DNA of 64,000 nt. Origin: Streptomyces toyocaensis (GTDB lineage Bacteria; Actinomycetota; Actinomycetes; Streptomycetales; Streptomycetaceae). The notes under the pieces were generated by a model that did no database searches, had not been told where the DNA came from, and worked only from the letters and a program-made list of their open reading frames with translations. The stretch spans positions 105,619 to 169,618 of the forward strand of contig NZ_JFCB01000013.1 in the NCBI RefSeq assembly GCF_000725125.1. Direction: 5' to 3'. Shown piece after piece: positions 9,635 to 18,108 of the stretch. The position numbers and the translations under genes were made by a program. Within the stretch, counting starts at the first letter, position 1; each line of letters begins with the position of its first letter.

Positions 9635-10942
9635 ATGACCACAGCTACGGCAGCGACGGCAGCACCCCGGACGAACAGTCCCCGGCCGGAGAAGCACCGG
9701 CCGGACAAGCCCGAGACGACGGAACCGCGCCAGAACCCGCCGACGTTCCTCAGCGACCCGTACCCGACCCTGGCCAGGATGCGGCAATCGGCCCCGGTCT
9801 CCGTGCTGCACAGCGACGGCGGCCTGCGGCTGTGGATCATCCCGCGCTACGACGATGTCCGGGCCGCGCTCTTCGACCGCCGCTTCGCGCAGGATGTGCG
9901 GCGCGCCCAGGCCCTGGCCGACAGCCGGGTCGAGGGCGTCAACCTGGGCACCGAGATCACCCATATGCTCAGCAGCGATCCGCCCGACCACACCCGCCTC
10001 CGCCGCGTGGTCCAGGCGGCGTTCAGCCGCAAGCGGGTCGAGGCGATGCGGCCGATGGTCGAGCGCATCACCCTCGAACTCCTCGACGGGCTGGACGCGG
10101 CAGCCGCGCGCCACACGACCCGCACCACCACCGCCACGGTGGACCTGGTACGTGACTTCGCCTTCCCGTTGCCGATCCTCGTCGTCTGCGAACTGCTCGG
10201 CTTCCCGCCCGAGGACCGCGACCTCTACCGGAAGTGGTCGACCGCCATCGTCACCCAGGAGGGCGACCACGCGGCGTTCCGGCGAGCCGTCCAGGAGATG
10301 GGCTCGTACGTCCTGGCCATCGCCGACCGGCGTATCCGCCGCAATGACCGTCCCGCCGATCTGCTCACCGAGCTGCTGGCGGCCCGCGAGCGCGGGGAGC
10401 TGACGGACGACGAGATCGTGGGCATGGTCGCCCTGCTGCTGATCGGCGGGCATGAGACCACCGTGAACCTGCTGGGCACCTCCTGCCTCGCGCTGCTGCG
10501 CAATCCCGGCCAGGCCGCCTGGCTGCGCGCCGATCTCACCCGGATGCCCAGGGCCGTCGAGGAGTTCCTGCGCTACGACTCCCCCATCTGTATGGCCACC
10601 ACCCGCTTCACCACCGAGCCGGTGGACGTCGGCGGGGTGGAGATCCCGCAGGACGAGTTCGTGCTGCTGTCCCTCGGCGCGGCCAACCGCGACCCGGCGC
10701 GCTTCCAGGACCCCGACCGCCTCATCCTCGACCGCCGGGACGCCGGCCATCTCGCCTTCGGCGGTGGCATCCACCGCTGCCTCGGGGCCCTGCTCGGCAA
10801 GCTGGAGACCGAGATCGCGCTCACCGCGCTCCTCGCCCGCTTCCCCGGAACGACCCTGGCCTGCCAGGAGCGCGACCTGCGCTGGCGCAACACGATGATG
10901 CTGCGCGGCTTGGAGGCGCTGCCCCTCACCCTGCGCCGCTGA
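9635..10942 (+). CDS. Cytochrome P450
   Basis: A 435-residue soluble bacterial P450. The I-helix oxygen-binding motif is LLIGGHETT, the K-helix ExxR is EEFLR, and the heme loop is FGGGIHRCLG with Cys382 as the iron ligand. The ATG at 9635 follows AGGAAAA. A tail of about 30 Thr/Ala/Pro-rich residues precedes the domain. No ferredoxin or reductase gene is adjacent. It lies 81 bp after the 60-residue peptide gene on the same strand, so it is probably in one operon with the S9 peptidase and would oxidise or crosslink the pathway product. The substrate cannot be read from sequence. Confidence 0.92.
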   Translation: MTTATAATAAPRTNSPRPEKHRPDKPETTEPRQNPPTFLSDPYPTLARMRQSAPVSVLHSDGGLRLWIIPRYDDVRAALFDRRFAQDVRRAQALADSRVEGVNLGTEITHMLSSDPPDHTRLRRVVQAAFSRKRVEAMRPMVERITLELLDGLDAAAARHTTRTTTATVDLVRDFAFPLPILVVCELLGFPPEDRDLYRKWSTAIVTQEGDHAAFRRAVQEMGSYVLAIADRRIRRNDRPADLLTELLAARERGELTDDEIVGMVALLLIGGHETTVNLLGTSCLALLRNPGQAAWLRADLTRMPRAVEEFLRYDSPICMATTRFTTEPVDVGGVEIPQDEFVLLSLGAANRDPARFQDPDRLILDRRDAGHLAFGGGIHRCLGALLGKLETEIALTALLARFPGTTLACQERDLRWRNTMMLRGLEALPLTLRR

Positions 10943-10990
10943 CCCCCGCCCTGCCCCTGCCGCCCTCACCGCCTTGGCGAGGAGCGCAGA

Positions 10991-11224
10991 GCCCGCGTCG
11001 TCCGGCGGGACGAGGAAGCAGCCGTACAGGTCCGCGTGACCGCGGGGCTCACTGCTCAGCAGTGCCCGGAGCCACTGCCCTTCGTCGCTCTTCATCGCAA
11101 CGATCCGGCGCTCGGCCACGGTGAGTCCCGCACCGGTCACCGCGGCCGGACCGTCCGGCACGATCCGGAACGGCTCGCCCCCTGTGTGCCAGTCGATCGT
11201 CTCGACCGTTTCCGTTCTCGTCAT
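10991..11224 (-). pseudogene. Truncated proline racemase/hydroxyproline epimerase gene (N-terminal 78 codons)
   Basis: The ATG at 11224 lies 3 nt after the livF stop. The frame encodes the family's N-terminus (TIDWHTGGEPFRIV, LSSEPRGHADLYGCFLVPP) and then loses all similarity after about residue 78, before either catalytic Cys. Beyond that point the sequence runs into the 3' end of the P450 gene on the opposite strand. The gene was clearly the last member of the liv operon and has been cut off. An intact paralogue is at 19156-20157, so activity need not be lost. Confidence 0.8.
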
Positions 11225-11227
11225 CCC

Positions 11228-11941
11228 TCACGCTCCCAGGTATGCCTCGACGACCTGTGGGTCGGTGCGCAGTTCTGCGGCCGGTCCGGTCAGCGTCACG
11301 CGGCCGGAGTCGATGACGTAGCCTCGGTGGGCGACCTTCAGCGCGGCTCGCGCGTTCTGCTCGATGAGGAGCACCGCCGTGCCCGACTCGTTGATCGAAG
11401 CGATGGCGTCCATGACCTGGGCCACGACCAACGGGGCCAAACCCATGGACGGTTCGTCCAGCATGATCAAGCGGGGCCCGGCGACCATCGCACGGCCGAT
11501 GGCGAGCATCTGCTGCTCGCCGCCGGACAGGGTGCCGCCCTGCTGGTGACGGCGCTCGGCCAGCCGGGGGAAGAGCTCGTAGACTTGTGTGATCCGTTTG
11601 TCGACCGACGTACCCTCGCGCACGGTGTAGCCACCGATCTGGAGGTTCTCGTGCACGGTCAGCCTTGAGAAGATGCGCCGGCCCTCGGGCACATGCACGA
11701 TCCCGCGCTCGACGATCGACCAGGGTGTCGCCGCCGTGATGTCCTCTCCGTACGCTGCGATCGTTCCGGCCCTGGACCGCACGACACCGGAGATCGCCGA
11801 AACCGTCGTGGACTTGCCGGCGCCGTTGTTCCCCAGCAGTGCGACGATCTCCCGGTCACCTACGCTGAGGTCGACGCCCCTGAGGGCCTCGACCTTGCCG
11901 TAGGTGACTTCGAGGCCCTTGATGTCGAGGACGGTTCTCAC
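11228..11941 (-). CDS. livF: LivF-type ABC transporter ATP-binding protein
   Basis: A 237-residue ATPase of branched-chain/polar amino acid uptake systems. Walker A GNNGAGKST, signature LSGGEQQMLAIGRAM and Walker B LIMLDEPSMG are all intact. It starts at GTG 11941, overlapping the LivG stop by 4 nt (GTGA). With LivG it would form the heterodimeric motor of the importer. The surrounding Hyp genes suggest that hydroxyproline or Pro/Hyp derivatives are the cargo rather than leucine; this is inferred from context. Confidence 0.93.
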   Translation of the reverse strand: MRTVLDIKGLEVTYGKVEALRGVDLSVGDREIVALLGNNGAGKSTTVSAISGVVRSRAGTIAAYGEDITAATPWSIVERGIVHVPEGRRIFSRLTVHENLQIGGYTVREGTSVDKRITQVYELFPRLAERRHQQGGTLSGGEQQMLAIGRAMVAGPRLIMLDEPSMGLAPLVVAQVMDAIASINESGTAVLLIEQNARAALKVAHRGYVIDSGRVTLTGPAAELRTDPQVVEAYLGA

Positions 11942-12777
11942 GACTCCACCCCCGCCGTGCCGCGCGATCCCGTCTCGGACGCGATGCGTTCGGCCTCCGC
12001 ATGGGGCTCTTCGTCCTCAACTCCGAGATATGCCTCAATGACCGCAGGGTTCGACCGGATGGCCGCTGGTGTGCCTTCTGCGATCTCCTTGCCGTAGCTC
12101 AGCACGACGATCCTTTCGGAGACCTCCATGACGAGCCCCATGTCGTGTTCGATCAGAACGACCGCGATGCCGAGTGCGGCGATGCGCCGCATGAGGCCGA
12201 GCAGCTGTTCCTTCTCTCCGTGGTTGAGTCCGGCCGCCGGCTCGTCGAGCAGCAGCATCCTCGGTCGGCGGGCCAGTGCCCGCGCGATCTCGACGCGCCG
12301 CTGTTCGCCATAGGGGAGGTTGCGGATCTGGGCCGTCCGGTCGTACTCCATGCCCACGAAGTCGAGCCATGCGTGGGCTTCGTCCGCCGCGGTGTCCTCG
12401 CCACGCCGGTAGCGTGGCGTGTGCAGCATCGCGTCGAGGAAGTTCTGCCTGATGCGGACGTGCATGCCCGCCCTCACGTTGTCCAGCACCGTCAGGTCAC
12501 CGAAGAGCCGGAGATTCTGGAACGTCCGCGCGATTCCGCTCGCGGCGATCACGGCCGGACGTTTCCCGGTGATGTCGGTGCCGTCGAACGACACCGAGCC
12601 CGCGGACGGCTTGTAGAAGCCGGTGATGCAGTTGAACGCACTCGTCTTGCCGGCGCCGTTCGGGCCGATGACGGAGAGCACCTCGCCCTCGTGGACGGAG
12701 AACGTCAGACCGTCGACGGCACGTACTCCGCCGAACGAGACCGCCATGCCCCTCACGTCAAGGAGCAGCTTGCTCAC
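11938..12777 (-). CDS. livG: LivG-type ABC transporter ATP-binding protein
   Basis: A 279-residue ATPase. Walker A GPNGAGKTS, signature LPYGEQRRVEIARAL and Walker B MLLLDEPAAGL are present, and the C-terminal extension includes the AIEAYLG segment typical of LivG. I chose GTG 12777, which overlaps the livM stop as GTGA and has GGGAGG upstream; the frame stays open further upstream but only as antisense of livM. It is the partner of LivF. Confidence 0.93.
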   Translation of the reverse strand: MSKLLLDVRGMAVSFGGVRAVDGLTFSVHEGEVLSVIGPNGAGKTSAFNCITGFYKPSAGSVSFDGTDITGKRPAVIAASGIARTFQNLRLFGDLTVLDNVRAGMHVRIRQNFLDAMLHTPRYRRGEDTAADEAHAWLDFVGMEYDRTAQIRNLPYGEQRRVEIARALARRPRMLLLDEPAAGLNHGEKEQLLGLMRRIAALGIAVVLIEHDMGLVMEVSERIVVLSYGKEIAEGTPAAIRSNPAVIEAYLGVEDEEPHAEAERIASETGSRGTAGVES

Positions 12778-13874
12778 GACGTACCCTCCCGTGCTCGGCG
12801 CCCGCGCCGCCGTGGTTCGCCCGGATGGGCCGGCAGCAATCCCTGCGGACGGAAGACCATGACGACAATCAGCAGCAGACCGAAGATGAGATACCGCCAG
12901 TTCTCCGCACCGCGCAGCAACTCGGGCAGCAGAGAGATCATCAGAGCTCCCACGACGACACCCGGTGTCGACGCCATGCCGCCGAGGACGACGGCCATCA
13001 GAATGAGCGCGGACCACAGGAAGTTGAAGCTCGGCGGGGAGATCGCCGTCTGATGTGCCGCGAACAGCACGCCCGCGATGCCGCCGAAGACCGCTCCGGC
13101 GATGTAGGCCGCGAACTTGACTCTGTATGTGTGGATGCCCATCGCCTCGGCGGCGTCCTCGTCCTCACGGACGAACCGCCACGCACGGCCGATCCGGCCG
13201 CGCCCGAGCCGGCTCGAGAACAGCACGGCGGCGATGACGACAACTGCAGTGATCCAGTACAGGGCGATGTCGGCGCGCAGCCCGAAGTCACCGAAGTCGG
13301 GGATGCCGTACAGTCCGTTCGGGCCGCCGGTGAAGTCGAGGTTGTTCGCCGTGATGCGGATGATCTCGCCGAAGCCGAGAGTGACGATGGCCAGGTAGTC
13401 GCTGCGTAGCCGCAGAGTCGGTCCGCCGATGAGAAGTCCAGCGATGATCGCGGCGATGACCACCACCGGGACAGTCGCGACCAACGGCCACCCGAACCTG
13501 GTCGACAGCAGTCCCGAGGTGTACGCCCCGATCGCGAAGAACGCGGCGTACCCGAGGTCGAGCAGACCGCAATAACCGACCACGATGTTCAGCCCGACCG
13601 CGAGCATCACGAAGATGAGCGCGTCCACGGCGATCTGGATGACATAGGTGCTGGAACTGACCAGGGGCAGTGCCAGCGCGGCAACGGCCGCGCCGGTGCC
13701 GAGGCATCTGCTGGCCAGGCTGTTCGACACCAACTCCGCTACAGCCGTGCGGCTCGACGCGGAGGCGCCGGCTTCCGTGACGGAGGGCGCGATGTTCGTG
13801 GGGGTTCGTCCTTCGACGGCGCTGACGTAGACGGAGGGCTTCTCGCCGGCGCGCAGAGTGGATTCGTCGTTCAT
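12774..13874 (-). CDS. livM: LivM-type ABC transporter permease
   Basis: A 366-residue integral membrane protein with about nine or ten hydrophobic segments after an unusually long 60-residue hydrophilic N-terminus. It carries the LivM signature around VGYCGLLDLGYAAFFAIGAY and a C-terminal FRPQGLLP. The ATG at 13874 shares a base with the livH stop (TGATG); a GTG one codon earlier is possible. It forms the membrane channel together with LivH. Confidence 0.92.
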   Translation of the reverse strand: MNDESTLRAGEKPSVYVSAVEGRTPTNIAPSVTEAGASASSRTAVAELVSNSLASRCLGTGAAVAALALPLVSSSTYVIQIAVDALIFVMLAVGLNIVVGYCGLLDLGYAAFFAIGAYTSGLLSTRFGWPLVATVPVVVIAAIIAGLLIGGPTLRLRSDYLAIVTLGFGEIIRITANNLDFTGGPNGLYGIPDFGDFGLRADIALYWITAVVVIAAVLFSSRLGRGRIGRAWRFVREDEDAAEAMGIHTYRVKFAAYIAGAVFGGIAGVLFAAHQTAISPPSFNFLWSALILMAVVLGGMASTPGVVVGALMISLLPELLRGAENWRYLIFGLLLIVVMVFRPQGLLPAHPGEPRRRGRRAREGTS

Positions 13875-14769
13875 CACACACGCTCCGTGACTCGCTCGCC
13901 GAGCAGCCCGGTGGGCCGCACGGTCAGGAAGAGAATGAGGAAGCCGAACGCGAAGACGTCACGCCACTCGCTGCCGAGGTAGGCACCCCGAAGGACTCCA
14001 GCAGACCGAGCACGATGGCACCGAGAACGGCTCCGCGCAGGTTGCCGATGCCGCCTATGACTGCCGCGGTGAACGCCTTCAGCCCGATGACGAAGCCCAT
14101 GAGGAAATCGATCTTCCCGTAGTACGCACCGGCCATGACACCTGCCGCACCGGCCAGGGCGGACCCGATGAAGAACGTCCGCGAGATGACCCGGTCGACG
14201 TTGACTCCCATGAGCAGGCACGCTTTGGGGTCCTGGGAGATGGCTCGCATCGCACGGCCCGAGCGTGTCGTGCGGACCAAGGTGTCGAGGGCCGCCATGA
14301 GCACGACCGCGATCGCCGTCATCGCCAGCTGAGCGTAGGTGACTTGTGCGTTGGCGATGTGCAGCGTGCCGTCCTGGACGCCGACCGGGTACACCTCTGG
14401 GGTCGGGCCGAAGGCGACTGCGATGCCGTACTCGAGCGCGAAGCTCGCTCCGACAGCGGTGATGAGGACGGACAGCCGGGGCGCGCTGCGCAACGGGCGG
14501 TAGGCCACCCGCTCCAGTAGCATTCCGAAGCCACCGGTCGCGATCATCGCGACGATCATGATGACGATGAGCGCGACGAACCCACCGCCGAGTGCACCGG
14601 CACCGACGCTGAGTACGGTGAAACCGGCGAAGGCCCCGACCATGTAGAGGTCGCCGTGGGCGAAGTTGAGCAGTTTGATGATGCCGTAGACCATCGAGTA
14701 GCCGAGTGCGACCAGGGCGTAGAAGGAGCCGACGAACAGGCCGCTGAGCACGAGTTGCAAGTGGTTCAT
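13874..14769 (-). pseudogene. livH: LivH-type permease gene interrupted by a 1-nt frameshift
   Basis: The ATG-initiated frame at 14769 encodes an ordinary LivH (GYSMVYGIIKLLNFAHGD, VIGGIGNLRGAVLG) up to GLLESFG. It then goes out of frame at a run of four C on the plus strand (13986-13989). Adding one base there restores the expected ending GAYLGSEWRDVFAFGFLI...GERVTERV and a stop at 13874 that overlaps livM perfectly, giving a normal length of about 298 residues. As read, the last 37 residues, including the final membrane segment, are replaced by a short Ser-rich tail. Either a real mutation (or phase variation at the homopolymer) or a sequencing error. Confidence 0.8.
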
Positions 14770-14811
14770 GCGTGGTTCCCGTTGCGTGAGGGGAAGCGGT
14801 GACGCACGGAG

Positions 14812-14833
14812 GGCCGGCCTGCGTGGGCCGGCC
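14812..14833 (-). terminator. Hairpin between livK and livH
   Basis: GGCCGGCC - 6 nt - GGCCGGCC in the 76-bp gap between the binding-protein gene and livH. A further GC-rich inverted run follows (14829-14843). Such hairpins commonly cause partial termination or stabilise the upstream mRNA, so that binding protein is made in excess over permease. Confidence 0.45.
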
Positions 14834-14845
14834 GCCCGGCCGGTG

Positions 14846-15997
14846 TCACTTCTCGAGGACGAAGTCGTCGTCCTCGACGACGAGGATGTCGAAACCGCCC
14901 ACGCTCAGCGTGTGCTGGAGGGTGAAGTTCAGCGGGCCGGAGAAGATCTCGAAGCCGTCGATCTGCTCAAGCGCCTCGATGACGTCCTGCCCGTCGGTGG
15001 AGCCGGCTGCTCTGACCGCCTCCGCGGCGACGCGTACCGCGTCATACGCCTGAGTGGAGTACGGGCCGGGTTCGGAACCGAACTTCTTCTTGTACGTGGC
15101 GACCCACGCCTCCCCACCGGGGATGGTCTGCGGCGTCTGGGTCATGGTCGCGAATACGCCCTGGACGTTGCTCTTGCCGGCGATCTCGATCAGTTTGCCG
15201 TCCACTGAGCCGTCCGCGACCATGATCCTTCCCTTGTAGCCGGCGGCTCTGAGCTGCTTGATGAGCAGCCCGCCTTCCTGGTAGTACCCGGTCCAGTAGA
15301 CGAAGTCGGCTTTGGAGCCGAGTACGGCGTTGACGGCGCCGGAGTAGTCCGACTCACCTGCTGTGACCGACTGATGGTCGGCTACCTTGACACCGAGGAG
15401 GCCCAGTTCGTCGCCGGTCCGCTTGGTGATGTCCGTCGAGTACGACGTGTTGTCGTCGATCAGGGCGACACCCTTGCTGCTGCCCGCTTTGATGAACGCC
15501 GCCGCGGCCTGAGCCTGCTGAATGCCCGTGCCGTTGATCAGGAACACGTTCCGCCGCTGCTCCGCCAGAAGGTCGGCGGAGTTGGCCGCCGGGATGATCA
15601 TGGGGATGTGGGCTTTCTCGAAGATGCTCAGTGTGGGGAGCGTCGCCGAGGAGCAGTAGCCGCCCACTGAGATTCTGACGCCGGCACTGACGAGTTTGGC
15701 CGCACCGGCGGCGGCCGTCTTCGGATCGCACGCCTCGTCCTCGACGGTGAGTGAGAGCTTGCGGCCGTCGATCCCGCCCTTCGCGTTGATCTCGTCGACG
15801 GCAAGTCGGGCACCGTCCTTCATGTGGGGACCGATGGCGGCCGAACTACCGGTCAGCGGCGTGAGCATGCCGAGCTTGATGGTGTCGGAGTCGTCCTTCC
15901 CGGAACCGTCCTGCGTCAGACTGCCGCCGCAAGCGGCGAGAGTGAGCCCGAGTGCCATGACGGCCGCCGTCATGGTTCCACGACGAATGATGGTCAT
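14846..15997 (-). CDS. livK: LivK-type substrate-binding lipoprotein
   Basis: A 383-residue periplasmic-binding-protein type I lipoprotein. Its signal peptide ends in the lipobox LTLAAC (Cys23). The mature part begins in the family style, DTIKLGMLTPLTGSSAAIG. The ATG at 15997 follows GGAGACGGAGCAAGG. It is the first gene of the liv operon and would capture the amino acid outside the membrane; context suggests hydroxyproline or a Hyp betaine or peptide. A perfect TGTGACATTGCACA site lies 86 bp upstream of the start, so the operon is probably repressed by the GntR protein. Confidence 0.93.
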   Translation of the reverse strand: MTIIRRGTMTAAVMALGLTLAACGGSLTQDGSGKDDSDTIKLGMLTPLTGSSAAIGPHMKDGARLAVDEINAKGGIDGRKLSLTVEDEACDPKTAAAGAAKLVSAGVRISVGGYCSSATLPTLSIFEKAHIPMIIPAANSADLLAEQRRNVFLINGTGIQQAQAAAAFIKAGSSKGVALIDDNTSYSTDITKRTGDELGLLGVKVADHQSVTAGESDYSGAVNAVLGSKADFVYWTGYYQEGGLLIKQLRAAGYKGRIMVADGSVDGKLIEIAGKSNVQGVFATMTQTPQTIPGGEAWVATYKKKFGSEPGPYSTQAYDAVRVAAEAVRAAGSTDGQDVIEALEQIDGFEIFSGPLNFTLQHTLSVGGFDILVVEDDDFVLEK

Positions 15998-16082
15998 ACC
16001 TTGCTCCGTCTCCTGTGGTCCGCCGTCTGGCGGGCCATCGGGTGGCCGAGGGCGCTCGCCGGCCGCGCCCCGACTATTGATG

Positions 16083-16096
16083 TGTGACATTGCACA
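16083..16096 (+). promoter_or_regulatory. GntR-type operator TGTGACATTGCACA
   Basis: An imperfect palindrome TGTG-N6-CACA, identical to the reverse complement of the site at 23941-23954. It is 86 bp before the livK start codon. Binding by the GntR protein encoded at 18109-18825 is inferred from recurrence only at promoters of this locus. Confidence 0.65.
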
Positions 16097-16263
16097 TGTG
16101 GTCGCGAGTTCCGCGAGAGCGGGGGAGTTGTGCCTGCGCTCGTGGTGGCGGCGCCGGCATGCGCACGGCCCGCGTCCGAGGGAGGGCGTCACCGTACCTG
16201 TGGTTCAGTGCCGAGTTCGGTGGCGCCGGCGCGCGGCTCCGCCCATCCGATGCCACTGTGGTG

Positions 16264-16277
16264 TGTGACATTGCACG
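16264..16277 (+). promoter_or_regulatory. GntR-type operator TGTGACATTGCACG
   Basis: Thirteen of 14 bases match the site at 16083. It is 295 bp upstream of the aldehyde-dehydrogenase-like start and could also act on the liv promoter through looping; 181 bp separates the two sites. Confidence 0.6.
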
Positions 16278-16406
16278 GACCCTACCGGGCGACGTCGCGG
16301 GACGGGAGCCCTGTCGGCGCTCGTAATCGAGGCGTGACTTCTCGACCGCCCCGGGGTGCCCTCGCTTCTTGCGGCTTGAGTGCGCTTTCCCGCCCGAGGT
16401 GCATCA

Positions 16407-16420
16407 TGTGACATATTACT
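16407..16420 (+). promoter_or_regulatory. Partial GntR-type site
   Basis: TGTGACAT followed by ATTACT: the left half and centre match, the right half does not. It lies 152 bp before the GTG at 16572 and is a weaker candidate for control of that gene. Confidence 0.4.
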
Positions 16421-16571
16421 GTCGTGCAGACCCACCTGCGGACTCTCGCCAGAACCGACCCAGGCGGACGGTCCTACCCCGGTTGCGACGCAGACACAGG
16501 GCACCGAACCGACGACCCCCACGCTCGTCAGAAGGTCCCCCTCGACCACGACTTCATTCCGGAAGGCCCCC

Positions 16572-17990
16572 GTGAACATGCTCCCCGGCCTGGCGGCCGA
16601 CAGCGTGGTGATCTCCCACAATCCCTCCGACCCGGACGACGTGCTCATAGAGCTGTACGGCTGCAGCCCCGAGACCGTCACGCGAGCCGTGCAGCGGGCC
16701 ACTCGTGCCCAGCCTGAATGGCTCGCCGCCGGCGCAGCCGCACGATCTGCCGCCCTTCACCGCGTCGGGGACGCCCTGGAGGCCGCGCACGAAGAGCTGG
16801 CTGGGCTCCTGGTTCGAGAAGTCGGCAAACCGCTCACCGAGGCCCGCGAGGAACTCACCCGCGCGGTGGCGATCTGGCGCTACTACGCCCAGCTTCCCCA
16901 GGAGGCCCCGGGAACGGTTCAGGAGCCGACCTCTGGACCAGGGCTCCTGCTCACTCGCCGTCGTCCGCACGGCGTCGCCGGACTGATCACCTCCTGGCAG
17001 TTTCCGCTGGCCGCGCCGTCCTGGGACGCGGCTCCTGCCCTGGCGGTCGGCAACACCGTGGTCGTCAAGCCCGCGCCGGAGGCCACCGCGTGTGCCCTGC
17101 GCGTGGCGGAGATCCTGAAGGGTGTCCTTCCCTCAGGCGTCCTGCAGATCGCCCCGGGAGGCCCCGAAATCGGGGCCGCTCTGGCCGACCTGGCTGATGT
17201 GGTGTCCTTCACCGGATCGTCCGAAGTCGGCACCGCGGTGGTTTGTGCCGCAGCGTCCCGCGGCGTGCCCGCACGACTGGAAGTGAGCGGACACAACGCC
17301 GCCGTGGTTCTGCCGGATGCCAACGTCGCACGCGCCGCTGTTGACATCGCGGCGGCGATCGCCTGCTGCGCGGGCCAGAAACATACCGCCACAAAAAGGG
17401 TGATCGCCGTGGACAGCGTTCTCCCCAAGCTGCGCGAGGCGTTGAAGCAGGCTCTCCAGAGCCTGTCCGCCCGCGATCCGAACACGACCGAAGCGGTGTG
17501 CGGCCCTGTCATTTCCAAGACGGCTCGCGATCGTGTCATCCAGGCCCGGGACAGCGCTCTCGCTTCTGGAGCGCACGTTCTGGCGGGTGACACCCGGGTC
17601 CGCCGGGAGCGGGCAGCGGGCTGGTACGTCGATCCCGTTCTGCTGGAAAACGTGCCCGACGACCACGATCTGAACCGACGCGGGATTTCCGGTCCTGTCG
17701 CGGTGCTGTCGAAGGTGATGACCTTCGACGCGGCGATCCGGGCCGCGAACAGCGGCCGCTACGGGGTGGTGTCCTCCCTGCACACGAGCGATCTGGAGAA
17801 GGCACTGTCGGCGGTCGGCCGCCTGAACGCCGCAATGGTGCGGGTGAACGCGCCGACCACCGGCACCGAGTTCCTTCTGCCCCTCGGACGGGAGAAGGAC
17901 TCCCGGGGGGTGCGGGAGAAGGAGCGCGCCACGATGGACTTCTACACCTCGACCCGAACGGTGTCCCTCCTGCCGGCCGTGTCGGCCTGA
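16572..17990 (+). CDS. Aldehyde-dehydrogenase-like protein lacking the catalytic cysteine
   Basis: A 472-residue protein of the 2,5-dioxovalerate/semialdehyde dehydrogenase branch of the ALDH superfamily. I start at GTG 16572, just after GGAAGG. The general-base region LEVSGHNAAVVL keeps its Glu. The nucleophile motif, normally GQxCT, reads GQKHTAT, putting His271 (codon CAT at 17382) where Cys belongs. The usual EEIFGPV cofactor motif reads RRGISGPV, losing its Glu. The frame is intact with normal codon use, so the protein may be made yet be inactive as a dehydrogenase, or have another role. Two Cys six to seven residues upstream (ACCAG) are not at the normal position. A canonical enzyme for the same step is at 24044-25627. 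Confidence 0.85.
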   Translation: MNMLPGLAADSVVISHNPSDPDDVLIELYGCSPETVTRAVQRATRAQPEWLAAGAAARSAALHRVGDALEAAHEELAGLLVREVGKPLTEAREELTRAVAIWRYYAQLPQEAPGTVQEPTSGPGLLLTRRRPHGVAGLITSWQFPLAAPSWDAAPALAVGNTVVVKPAPEATACALRVAEILKGVLPSGVLQIAPGGPEIGAALADLADVVSFTGSSEVGTAVVCAAASRGVPARLEVSGHNAAVVLPDANVARAAVDIAAAIACCAGQKHTATKRVIAVDSVLPKLREALKQALQSLSARDPNTTEAVCGPVISKTARDRVIQARDSALASGAHVLAGDTRVRRERAAGWYVDPVLLENVPDDHDLNRRGISGPVAVLSKVMTFDAAIRAANSGRYGVVSSLHTSDLEKALSAVGRLNAAMVRVNAPTTGTEFLLPLGREKDSRGVREKERATMDFYTSTRTVSLLPAVSA

Positions 17991-18065
17991 GCCCGTCACA
18001 AGGAGGCGGCCCGACCGGTGAGGCCCTGCCGATCGCACCGGGCAGGCCGCGAAGACACCGCGCAA

Positions 18066-18079
18066 CGTGACATTGTATC
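18066..18079 (+). promoter_or_regulatory. Probable autoregulatory GntR-type site
   Basis: CGTGACATTGTATC matches the motif in its left half and centre. It sits 30 bp before the gntR start codon, where a bound repressor would block the promoter or initiation. Confidence 0.5.
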
Positions 18080-18108
18080 CTGAGGTAACAAATCCACGGA
18101 GGGATCGC

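Larger units (their letters stand above)
15998..16571. other. Divergent promoter region between livK and the aldehyde-dehydrogenase-like gene
   Basis: A 574-bp gene-free region. It contains three copies or partial copies of the GntR-type motif, annotated separately: 16083-16096 near livK, and 16264-16277 and 16407-16420 on the side of the aldehyde-dehydrogenase-like gene. Long open frames through it are arginine/proline-rich artefacts of GC content. Confidence 0.6.

Noticed and set aside
5630..10942. Lasso peptide cluster
   Set aside because: Only a short asparagine-synthase-like remnant is present. There is no RRE protein or transglutaminase-like protease, and the 60-residue peptide has no lasso-like core.
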